Part shown: positions 1-6,477 of the stretch, piece by piece | Layout of the letters: every line of letters starts with the position of its first letter | How positions within the stretch are numbered: the first letter of the stretch is position 1 | Assembly: GCA_036139795.1 (NCBI GenBank) | Contig: JAYZYX010000130.1 | Location: 1-7,197 of the forward strand | DNA length: 7,197 nucleotides | Source: Donghicola sp036139795 | Lineage (GTDB): Bacteria; Pseudomonadota; Alphaproteobacteria; Rhodobacterales; Rhodobacteraceae | Direction: 5' to 3' | The notes under the pieces: generated by a model | The model's input: only the letters and a program-made list of their open reading frames with translations | Told to the model about the DNA's origin: nothing | Database searches by the model: none | Made by a program: the position numbers and the translations under genes

Positions 1-1106
1 ACATAGTTCCGCACGCTATCCAGATAGAGCGCAGGCAGTATGCCGCGCCGCTTGTAGCGGTCAAAGATGATCAGATCGAAGTCGTTGATCTTCTCAAGAA
101 ATAGCTCTCGGGTCGGGAAGGCGATCAGCGACAGTTCGGTCACCGGCACCCCGTCCTGCTTTTCCGGCGGGCGCAGAATGGTGAAATGGACCAGATCAAC
201 GCTACTGTCGGATTTCAGAAGGTTCCGCCATGTGCGTTCGCCCGCGTGGGGCACACCCGAGACCAGCAGCACCGACAAGCGATCCCGCACCCCGTTGATC
301 TGCACAAGGGCGCTGTTGTTGCGATCAGTCAGTTCGCTATCATCGGCAGCCACACGGAATTCGATCACGTTGCGCCCCGCATGGGGCAGCGTCACGGGCA
401 GTTCCAGATCCTGCCCGACGGGCACACGGAAAGACTGGGCCTCTCCCCCATCCACGGACAGAGACAGTGAGGCGAAATCCGCGCCCACAGGCACATTGCC
501 CTGATCTTCGATCTTGAGGGTCAGCGTGATCTCTTCGCCCAGAATGGCAAAGGCCGGCGCGTTGCGCACGATCAGGCGGCGGTCCCAGTCAGAGGGCTGG
601 CCGGTCAGCAACAAATGCAGCGGCGCAGGCATATTGGGCGCGGCACCCAGATCATGCAGACGCCCGTCCGACAGCAGGATCGCCCCTGCCACTCGGCCCG
701 AGGGTTCCTCGGCCAGCGCCTCGGACAGCGCGTGCATCAACAGCGTGCCGTCATTGTCCTGACCATCGCCCAGCTTGATCCGGCGAAGTTCGGTATTCGG
801 TCGGGCTGCGATTTCAGCGGCCAAAGCCTCGGCAGCGGCGGCGGTTTGCTGTGCACGATCGGACAAACGCTGGCTGGCGCTAAGGTCCTCGACCAAAAGG
901 ACGATATCATTCAGCGGCTGGCGGGTTTCCGTCTGCAGCGCAGGCCCCGTTAAAGCCGCTGCGATCAACAGCATTGCAAGCCCGCGCAACCACCAGCCCG
1001 AAAGGCGGCGCACCCGCGCAAAGCAAGCCACCACCAGCGCCAGTACGGCAATGACGGCCACCAGCCACCACGGGACAAGCGGATCAAAGGCCAGTGCGTA
1101 ACTCAT
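1..1106 (-). CDS. Double-anchored membrane protein with VWA domain and start of a GATase-like domain (3' end outside window)
   Basis: The frame starts at ATG 1106 and stays open to the window edge, giving 368 complete codons plus part of a Val codon; the C-terminal part is missing. Two membrane helices lie near residues 12-29 and 42-57, joined by an Arg-rich loop (31-41). By the positive-inside rule this puts the rest in the periplasm. Residues about 67-165 read as a von Willebrand A domain: D74-L-S76-A-S78 fits the MIDAS DxSxS, T121 (in DGTLLMHAL) fits the MIDAS threonine, and LLSDG at 144-148 is the usual VWA strand-4 motif. A beta-rich segment (about 175-272) follows. From about 276 (RLSVLLVSGVP) a class I glutamine-amidotransferase-like fold begins, with FDLIIFDRY at 343-351; its nucleophile elbow would lie beyond the edge. 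The ATG overlaps the upstream TGA (ATGA) and has only a weak GGGA before it, so translation is probably coupled. The family is conserved but uncharacterised; a role with MoxR is inferred from the operon. Confidence 0.86.
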   Translation of the reverse strand, partial: MSYALAFDPLVPWWLVAVIAVLALVVACFARVRRLSGWWLRGLAMLLIAAALTGPALQTETRQPLNDIVLLVEDLSASQRLSDRAQQTAAAAEALAAEIAARPNTELRRIKLGDGQDNDGTLLMHALSEALAEEPSGRVAGAILLSDGRLHDLGAAPNMPAPLHLLLTGQPSDWDRRLIVRNAPAFAILGEEITLTLKIEDQGNVPVGADFASLSLSVDGGEAQSFRVPVGQDLELPVTLPHAGRNVIEFRVAADDSELTDRNNSALVQINGVRDRLSVLLVSGVPHAGERTWRNLLKSDSSVDLVHFTILRPPEKQDGVPVTELSLIAFPTRELFLEKINDFDLIIFDRYKRRGILPALYLDSVRNY

Positions 1107-3844
1107 TGTCCCAACCTGTCCAGCAATGCAGGCACATGCACCTGATCGGATTTATAGTTGCCGGTCAGCACATGCATGACCAGATTGACGCCAAAGCGGA
1201 ACGCCAGTTCCCGCTGACGCTCGCCCGTGTAGCCGCGCCCGATGGTGCGCAAGGCATAGCCGCGCTCATCCACCGCCCAAGCGCTGGCCCAGTCGTTGCC
1301 ACCGATCACCACCGGCGTCACCCCGTCGTTCAGATCACGGAAAGGCATGCCTTCAATCTGGACCGCATCCTCTGGCGCGGCCTCAACCCAGATATCGCGG
1401 CTGTTGTAGCGGCCCGGAAAGTCTTGCAGCAGGTAGAAACTGCGGGTCAGCACGTGGTCCGAGGGCACAGGCTCTAGCCCCGGAATGTCCAAGGGCGCTG
1501 CCAGATCACGCAGAACCTGAGCGTTGCGACTGCTTGCGCCCAGCGCGGCGGTATCCGCATCGCGGGTGTCGAACAGGATCATCCCGCCACCGCGCAGATA
1601 TTCGTTCAGCTTGCCATAAGCCTGCGGCGACGGGCGCGGCTGGTCAGGCGTAATCGGCCAGTAGAGCAGCGGATAGAACGATAGCTCATCACTCTCGATA
1701 TCAACCGAGCGCGGCTCTGACGGCTCGACCGAGGTGCGGTCAAACAAGGTATCAGAAAGGCCGCGCATGGCGGCCAAGGCCAGATCATCCAGTGCCTTGT
1801 CGCCAGTCAGGATATTGGCCAGCGTGACCTCTGAGGCCGCAAGGATCTGTTCTTCGGTGATTTCGGGCAGCGCGTCGTCTTGGGCGCGGCCATCTTGTGG
1901 CGCGATCAGCATCAGTGCGGCCAGCGTTGCCGCCGCACCGCGCAGACGTCCACCCAAGGCCAAGGTGGCCAGCATGTCCACCAGCAGCAGCGCCGCGGCT
2001 AGGCCCAGCAGCAGACCACCCAAGGGCTTGGCCGCAGGGGCCACCAAAGGCTGGGGCCGCACATTCGCGGGCCACTGAGCAGGCCGCAGTACCGCATCTT
2101 CATCCAGCACATTGCGGGACAGGCGTCGATTTTCGCCTTCATAAAGACCAGGCCGCAGATCGGGGCCAAGAGGCGCATCAAACAGCATCTCACCCGCCAC
2201 CCCTTGCAGCGTATCGCCATTCGAAAGCCGCCCGAAGCCGTCCAGCACCTGCACAGGCTGCCATGTGGTGCCTGCAAGCTGTTCGGCGCTGGGACGCTCG
2301 GTCAGGGACGAAATCGACAAACGCTCTAGCATCTGCACGAAAAGACCCGATAGCGGCAGACTGGACCATTCGGCGTTCGCGGTGACGTGGAACAGGATCA
2401 CCTGACCATCCCCCTGTTCCTTGCGGGTGACCAAGGGCGTGCCGTCATCCAGCGCCGCAATCACGCGGTCTGCCAGTGTGGGATCGGGCTGCGCAACAAC
2501 CTGCGCCGTGACCGAGACCTCTTCCGAGACGGGCAGACCCGCAAAGGGGCTATCTTCGGGAAACGGCGCCAGCGCCTTGGGGTCGCCCCAACTCATGGCG
2601 CCGCCAACGCTGCGGCCACCGGCACGCAGGCGGACGGGCAGCAGGGGGTCTTCGGCATCGCGGGCCACATCGCTGGCTGCCAGACGGGGACCGGCAAAGC
2701 GCACCAACTGGCCGCCGTTTTTCACCCACTCCAGCAATTTCTCTTCCTCAGCGGGGGCCAGTCGAGCCACATCGGCCAGAATGATCACGTCGGGGTTGGC
2801 GGGAATAATCTCATCCAGCGGGCCATCCAGCAGATCGGCCGAAGGTTCCAACGCCTGTCGCAGATAGTGCAGCGGCGACAGCAGATCGATGGTTTCGCGG
2901 TTCCGCCCCCCGTCGATCAGCGCGACTTCGCGCCGTTGCAGACGGTCATCGGTCAGAGTGACGCCGCCAGCACTGCGCACGCCTTCAATTGCAAAGCGCT
3001 GCACGCGGGCGCGGAGTTCTGCGGGCAGCTCCATCTGCAATTCCGCCTCAGTCCCGCCAGAGGCAAAGGTGGCGATGCCATCAGCCAGCACCCGCTCGAC
3101 CCCCGCCGGATCAGGACCAATCGCCTGCACAGTGACGGGCAGTTCAGGGCCCGGAGACAAACGGCGGACAGGAACAGTGACCACGCCGCCATCGAAACTG
3201 GCAGGTAGCAAAGCCATCGGATTGGACGGGGTCTCGTAAACGCTCAGGGTGCCACGTTCTGCCAGACGCGCGGCCAGTTCGGCGCGGCCCGCGTGATCCA
3301 AGCCATCCGACAGCCACCACGTATCAAAATCCCCCTCCGGCAAAGGCACAGCGTCCATCAAGGGCGGCCAAGCGGCGGGCACCACACCGGGCAAGCTTTC
3401 GCGGACGGTCGCGGCAGGGGCAAAGGCAACCTCACTTGGCGCGGACAGAGGCATTACAGCGACGGGACGGCCAGCGCGGCCAGCCTCGGCCAGCATGGCA
3501 TCCAGACGGGCCATGCGCCCACGCCAGTCGGGCGCGCTGCCCCATGTGGCATCTAGAACCACCAGCAATGGCCCGCGCCCCGTTTGGCGGGCATCAGGGT
3601 TCAGCACCGGCCCTGCAAGACCAACGATCAGCGCCGCAACTGCCAGCATCCGCAACAACAGCAGCCACCACGGCGTTTTGTCGCTTTGCTGTTCGTCATC
3701 CTTCAGACCCAACAGCAGCACCACACCAGGGAACCGCCGCCGCACCGGTGCAGGTGGCACCGCCCGCAGCAACAGCCACAGCAAAGGCAGGGCAAATAGG
3801 CCGAACAGCAGCCAAGGCGAGGCAAATCCAAGAGCGCCAAACAT
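1103..3844 (-). CDS. BatA-like membrane protein with C-terminal DUF4159 domain (913 aa)
   Basis: The N-terminus is the BatA/aerotolerance-regulator double anchor: helices at about 8-28 and 58-80 with a basic loop (VRRRF) between them. Residues about 92-215 resemble a VWA domain, but the MIDAS is degenerate (D98-A-T-W-G) although LSDG (178-181) remains. Residues about 305-400 look like a class I GATase-like fold; the elbow reads VRFAGPRL (381-388) with no cysteine. A third helix (about 606-630), a short basic loop and a fourth helix (about 635-650) lead to the DUF4159 domain (about 720-905), recognised by SFYPLLYWP, LRGGGMILFDT and RFGVNLVMHVLTGNYKSDQVH. The whole protein contains no cysteine. 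I chose ATG 3844 because a strong Shine-Dalgarno precedes it and the BatA-type sequence begins there. An ATG at 3883 would add 13 basic residues and overlap the previous gene by 34 bases. The stop overlaps the next gene's ATG. It probably acts at the inner membrane as scaffold or client of the MoxR ATPase; the function is inferred. Confidence 0.9.
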   Translation of the reverse strand: MFGALGFASPWLLFGLFALPLLWLLLRAVPPAPVRRRFPGVVLLLGLKDDEQQSDKTPWWLLLLRMLAVAALIVGLAGPVLNPDARQTGRGPLLVVLDATWGSAPDWRGRMARLDAMLAEAGRAGRPVAVMPLSAPSEVAFAPAATVRESLPGVVPAAWPPLMDAVPLPEGDFDTWWLSDGLDHAGRAELAARLAERGTLSVYETPSNPMALLPASFDGGVVTVPVRRLSPGPELPVTVQAIGPDPAGVERVLADGIATFASGGTEAELQMELPAELRARVQRFAIEGVRSAGGVTLTDDRLQRREVALIDGGRNRETIDLLSPLHYLRQALEPSADLLDGPLDEIIPANPDVIILADVARLAPAEEEKLLEWVKNGGQLVRFAGPRLAASDVARDAEDPLLPVRLRAGGRSVGGAMSWGDPKALAPFPEDSPFAGLPVSEEVSVTAQVVAQPDPTLADRVIAALDDGTPLVTRKEQGDGQVILFHVTANAEWSSLPLSGLFVQMLERLSISSLTERPSAEQLAGTTWQPVQVLDGFGRLSNGDTLQGVAGEMLFDAPLGPDLRPGLYEGENRRLSRNVLDEDAVLRPAQWPANVRPQPLVAPAAKPLGGLLLGLAAALLLVDMLATLALGGRLRGAAATLAALMLIAPQDGRAQDDALPEITEEQILAASEVTLANILTGDKALDDLALAAMRGLSDTLFDRTSVEPSEPRSVDIESDELSFYPLLYWPITPDQPRPSPQAYGKLNEYLRGGGMILFDTRDADTAALGASSRNAQVLRDLAAPLDIPGLEPVPSDHVLTRSFYLLQDFPGRYNSRDIWVEAAPEDAVQIEGMPFRDLNDGVTPVVIGGNDWASAWAVDERGYALRTIGRGYTGERQRELAFRFGVNLVMHVLTGNYKSDQVHVPALLDRLGQ

Positions 3845-3849
3845 CGCGG

Positions 3850-4719
3850 TCAGACCCCTCCTTGTACGGCTTCGTAAAGCCACAGCAGCGCCGACTGAGA
3901 GGCGTCATTGGTGTGATGCAACCCAACCCGCCAGCCGGATGCGGCGGCCAGATCGTGCAGTTCCGCCTTCCGCTCGGCCAGCCTCTGCAGATAACGGTCG
4001 CGCAGGGCGTCAGCCTGCAAGGTTTCGTGTTTCAAACCGCCCGCCATGCTTTCAAAGATGGTGCGGCCACGGAACGGGAATTCCTCTTCGGCGGGGTCGA
4101 GAACTTGATAAAGCGTGCCGCGAATCCCCCGCGCCACCGCCTTTCCAAGCATCTCACGCAACGGCGCCAGATCGCCCAGAAAGTCCGAGATCACCAAGGC
4201 GCGACTGTTCGGCACCATCGGCGTCAGGTCCGGAGCTCCGAAATCTTCGGGCCGATCCGCGGTCAAAGCTGCTGTGATCCGCTGCAACTGCGCCTCGCCC
4301 CGCCTGGGGGGCAGGCTGGCACCCAAGGCCACCCGTTCACCGCCACGCACCAGCAACACCGCAACCGCCAGTCCTAACAGACGCGCACGTTCCGCCTTAG
4401 TGGTCAGCCCGTCGCTGCTGGCAAAGCCCATCGAAGCCGCCTGATCCACCCAGAGCAGCATGCTTTGGGCCACTTCCCATTCGCGCTGCTTAATAAATTG
4501 CTCATCCCCGCGGGCCGAGCGGCGCCAATCGATCAGACGCGCCTCATCCCCTTGCACCAAGGGGCGGTACTGCCAGAAGGCATCGCCAGAGCCGGAACGC
4601 CTGCGGCCATGTTCGCCCATCTGGACGTTGGCCGCCAACCGCTCGGCACTGGCCAAAAGCGGTGGATAGGCGGCAGCAACAGTTTCCGCGCGACTGCGAA
4701 GGGATGCGGCGTCGGTCAA
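3850..4719 (-). CDS. DUF58 domain protein, MoxR partner (289 aa, TTG start)
   Basis: The DUF58 signature spans residues about 44-80: GSGDAFWQYRPLVQGDEARL followed by IDWRRSAR and FIKQRE. A VWA-like core follows, in which the MIDAS-equivalent motif is D92-Q-A94-A-S96, so the first serine of DxSxS is alanine; VISD at 176-179 is the usual strand before a MIDAS aspartate. I see no membrane helix or signal peptide, so the protein is probably cytosolic, as is its likely partner ATPase. The start is TTG at 4719-4717, overlapping the MoxR TGA as TTGA, with GAGG 7 bases upstream. The next in-frame Met is residue 34, close to the signature, so a later start would remove a normal part of the domain. It ends 5 bases before the DUF4159 gene. 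DUF58 genes next to moxR are very common; the protein probably links the ATPase to its target, but its biochemical activity is unknown. It contains no cysteine. Confidence 0.92.
   Translation of the reverse strand: MTDAASLRSRAETVAAAYPPLLASAERLAANVQMGEHGRRRSGSGDAFWQYRPLVQGDEARLIDWRRSARGDEQFIKQREWEVAQSMLLWVDQAASMGFASSDGLTTKAERARLLGLAVAVLLVRGGERVALGASLPPRRGEAQLQRITAALTADRPEDFGAPDLTPMVPNSRALVISDFLGDLAPLREMLGKAVARGIRGTLYQVLDPAEEEFPFRGRTIFESMAGGLKHETLQADALRDRYLQRLAERKAELHDLAAASGWRVGLHHTNDASQSALLWLYEAVQGGV
3855..3863 (-). promoter_or_regulatory. Strong Shine-Dalgarno for the DUF4159 gene
   Basis: The minus strand reads AAGGAGGGG, 10 bases before ATG 3844 (12 from the AAGGAGG core). It lies inside the last codons of the DUF58 gene, whose TGA occupies 3852-3850. 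It is the strongest ribosome-binding site in the operon and decides the start at 3844 over the upstream ATG at 3883. Confidence 0.75.
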
Positions 4720-5723
4720 GCGGCCGCCTCGATTCCGGTGACACGGGCGACGCCGGTCGCAATCAGGTCATTCAGGTTGGCACCACGGGCGCGGGCTGCA
4801 AAGCTAAGCTGCATCCGGTGACGCAGGACAGGTGCGGCCATTGCGGCCACATCCTCGGCGCTGGGGGCAAGGCGACCGTTCAGCATCGCCGCCGCCCGCA
4901 CCGCTAGCATCAACGATTGGGCCGCACGGGGTCCGGGGCCAAAGGCCACATCACGCACCGCTTCGGGCAGGGCGCTGGGGTCTTCGGGACGGAAGGCACG
5001 GACCAGATCAAGGATCAACTCGACCACGCTTTCGCCCACCGGCATCCGGCGCAACAATTGTTGGGCGCGGATCAACTCGGCAGCGGTAAAGACCTGCTCG
5101 GACTCTTCCTCGACCAGACCGGTGGTCGCCAACAGAATGGCCTTTTCCGTGTCGCGGTCAGGGTATTCCACGTCAATCTGCACAAGAAAGCGGTCCAACT
5201 GCGCTTCGGGCAGGGGATAGGTGCCCTCTTGCTCTAACGGGTTCTGGGTTGCCAGCACATGAAACGGTGCCGCCAGCGGACGGGTTTCCCCCGCGATCGA
5301 GACCGCCTTTTCCTGCATCGCCTGCAACAGCGCCGACTGGGTGCGCGGGCTGGCGCGGTTGATCTCATCGGCCATCAAAAGCTGGCAAAAGATCGGCCCT
5401 TCGATAAAGCGGAAACTCCGGCGGCCATCAGCATCGGTTTCCAGAACTTCGGACCCCAGAATATCCGCAGGCATCAGGTCGGGGGTGAACTGCACGCGCT
5501 TGCCGTTCAGGCCCATCACCGTGGACAGGGTTTCCACCAGTCGCGTCTTGCCCAGACCGGGCAGACCGATCAGCAAACCATGCCCGCCGCACAGCAATGC
5601 CGTCAGGGTCAGATCCACCACGCGGGTCTGACCGATGAACCGTTTGGTGATCGAGGCCCTTGCCAGTGCCAGTTTCTCTTCGAAGGCTTCGATCTCGGCC
5701 ACCAGATCAGTGTGTTCGGTCAT
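4716..5723 (-). CDS. MoxR-family AAA+ ATPase (335 aa)
   Basis: This is a full-length MoxR ATPase. Walker A is GLPGLGKT (residues 53-60). Walker B is LLMADE (115-120), followed by the family-typical INRASPRTQSALLQAMQE (121-138). VLATQNPLEQEGTYPLPEAQ (157-176) carries sensor 1, and LDRFL (177-181) follows. The C-terminal helical lid (about 210-325) contains GPGPRAAQS with a sensor-2-type arginine. There is no membrane segment, so it is cytosolic. MoxR proteins hydrolyse ATP and act as chaperone-like remodelers of VWA or membrane complexes (for example RavA, and MoxR in methanol dehydrogenase maturation). I chose ATG 5723 because the MTEHTDLVAEIEAFEEK start is normal for the family and AGGGA lies 8 bases upstream. 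The frame stays open to 5993, but that extension has no family-like sequence and would cover the divergent DUF1285 start. It is the first gene of the operon; its TGA overlaps the TTG of the DUF58 gene. Confidence 0.96.
   Translation of the reverse strand: MTEHTDLVAEIEAFEEKLALARASITKRFIGQTRVVDLTLTALLCGGHGLLIGLPGLGKTRLVETLSTVMGLNGKRVQFTPDLMPADILGSEVLETDADGRRSFRFIEGPIFCQLLMADEINRASPRTQSALLQAMQEKAVSIAGETRPLAAPFHVLATQNPLEQEGTYPLPEAQLDRFLVQIDVEYPDRDTEKAILLATTGLVEEESEQVFTAAELIRAQQLLRRMPVGESVVELILDLVRAFRPEDPSALPEAVRDVAFGPGPRAAQSLMLAVRAAAMLNGRLAPSAEDVAAMAAPVLRHRMQLSFAARARGANLNDLIATGVARVTGIEAAA
4724..4730 (-). promoter_or_regulatory. Shine-Dalgarno supporting the TTG start of the DUF58 gene
   Basis: The minus strand reads GAGGCGG, with GAGG (4730-4727) 7 bases before TTG 4719. 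It lies within the last codons of the MoxR gene. The spacing is near ideal and supports the non-ATG start embedded in the MoxR stop codon. Confidence 0.55.
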
Positions 5724-5803
5724 GGAGTGGTCCCTGCTGTGACGGATGTTATATGCTGAGTCTATCTCGGGATTGTGAAATGGCAAAAGGGACGAATGGA
5801 CAA
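5724..5803. promoter_or_regulatory. Divergent promoter region between MoxR operon and DUF1285 gene
   Basis: This 80-base gap between divergent starts must supply the promoter for the minus-strand operon and probably for the DUF1285 gene. It is more AT-rich than its surroundings, centred on TTATAT at 5749-5754. On the minus strand TATAAC (5753-5748) is a plausible -10; the best -35 look-alike, TTCACA (5779-5774), is 20 bases away, which is longer than usual. On the plus strand TGTGAC (5738-5743) and TCTATC (5761-5766) are 17 bases apart but match the consensus poorly. No operator is obvious. The region is firm from gene layout; the individual boxes are tentative. Confidence 0.45.
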
Positions 5804-6379
5804 ATGAACGTGAAACCTTCCGCCGATAACATCGCCGCCGCTGCCCGCGCTGCTGGAAAAGGCGGAATTCCTCCGGTTCACAAGTGGAAACCGGACTTTT
5901 GCGGTGATCTGGATATGCGGATCGCGCGGGACGGTACGTGGTTCTATGAAGGCACACCGATCGGCCGTGCGCCCCTTGTCCGCCTGTTTTCAACGATCCT
6001 GTGGAAGGAGGACGGCAAGTATTTCCTTGTCACCCCCGTTGAGAAAGTCGGCATCACCGTTGAGGACGCCCCTTTTGTCGCCGTGGACTTTGAGGTCAGC
6101 GGTGCGGGCGCGGATCAGACCCTGACCTTCACCACCAATGTGGGCGATTCTGTCGTGGCCGGACCCGAGCATCCGATTCGCGTTGTCCGCGATCCTGAAA
6201 CCGATGAACCCAGCCCCTACATCCACATCCGCTACGACCTGGAGGCGCTGATCGACCGCAAAAGCTTTTACCGGCTGGTGGATCTGGGCTGTCACGCGGA
6301 CCATGAGGGCAGCAGTTGGTTCGGCGTGATGTCGCAGGGCCAGTTCTTTCCGGTCATTCCCTCGTCCGAGCTTGCATAG
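5804..6379 (+). CDS. DUF1285 family protein (191 aa)
   Basis: This is a DUF1285 protein. The family block runs from CGDLDMRI (33-40) through DGTWFYEGTPIGR (43-55) to LVRLFSTIL (58-66), then YFLVTPVEKVGITVEDAPFV (73-92). The C-terminal part includes YIHIRYDLEALIDRKSFYRL and SSWFGVMSQGQFFPV (171-185). It is soluble with no signal peptide or membrane helix, and no catalytic motif is apparent; the function is unknown. Two starts are possible. ATG 5804 has AAGGGA 11 bases upstream and is where GC-rich codon use begins. ATG 5780 would add 8 residues (MAKGTNGQ) written with codons rare in this DNA (GGG, ACG, AAT, GGA) and would narrow the divergent gap to 56 bases; I prefer 5804 but cannot exclude 5780. 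It is divergent from the MoxR operon, an arrangement I recall from Rhodobacterales, so shared control is possible but unproven. Confidence 0.9.
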   Translation: MNVKPSADNIAAAARAAGKGGIPPVHKWKPDFCGDLDMRIARDGTWFYEGTPIGRAPLVRLFSTILWKEDGKYFLVTPVEKVGITVEDAPFVAVDFEVSGAGADQTLTFTTNVGDSVVAGPEHPIRVVRDPETDEPSPYIHIRYDLEALIDRKSFYRLVDLGCHADHEGSSWFGVMSQGQFFPVIPSSELA

Positions 6380-6394
6380 GCGCACAGAATCCCA

Positions 6395-6424
6395 TGCGCT
6401 GGTGCAGCTTTGCGCAGGCGCAAA
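6395..6424. repeat. Two direct 12-mers with internal dyad symmetry in the DUF1285-DUF2798 gap
   Basis: TGCGCTGGTGCA (6395-6406) and TGCGCAGGCGCA (6411-6422) match at 10 of 12 positions and start 16 bases apart. The second sits inside the perfect inverted repeat TTTGCG-CAGG-CGCAAA (6409-6424). As RNA, 6409-6424 could form a 6-bp hairpin with a 4-base loop, but no T-run follows, so a classical intrinsic terminator is unlikely. As DNA, the tandem dyads lie 54-83 bases before the DUF2798 ATG and could be an operator. No confident promoter is visible between them and the gene; TATGGT at 6431-6436 is the best -10 look-alike. Confidence 0.45.
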
Positions 6425-6477
6425 CATCGCTATGGTAAGCGCACGTCCCAGCACGAGTTGATTCCGGAGCCCCGTTG

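Noticed and set aside
3845..3883. ATG 3883 as the start of the DUF4159 gene.
   Set aside because: It adds 13 basic residues, overlaps DUF58 by 34 bases and ignores the strong AAGGAGGGG placed for ATG 3844, where the BatA-type N-terminus begins.
3436..4377. A 313-codon plus-strand open frame, plus others of similar kind (2387-3208, 3495-4277, 5259-5759) opposite the operon.
   Set aside because: They lie antisense to well-supported genes in GC-rich DNA, where such long shadow frames are expected. Their translations are low-complexity and rich in Arg, Ala, Gln and His, with no family motif.
5724..5993. N-terminal extension of the MoxR gene by 90 codons (frame open to 5993).
   Set aside because: The extension shows no MoxR-like sequence, is Arg- and Ser-rich, and would cover the divergent promoter and the start of the DUF1285 gene. 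The ATG at 5723 has a good Shine-Dalgarno.
6409..6424. TTTGCG-CAGG-CGCAAA hairpin as an intrinsic terminator of the DUF1285 gene.
   Set aside because: The stem is only 6 bp and no T-run follows on either strand; it is reported as a repeat and possible operator instead.
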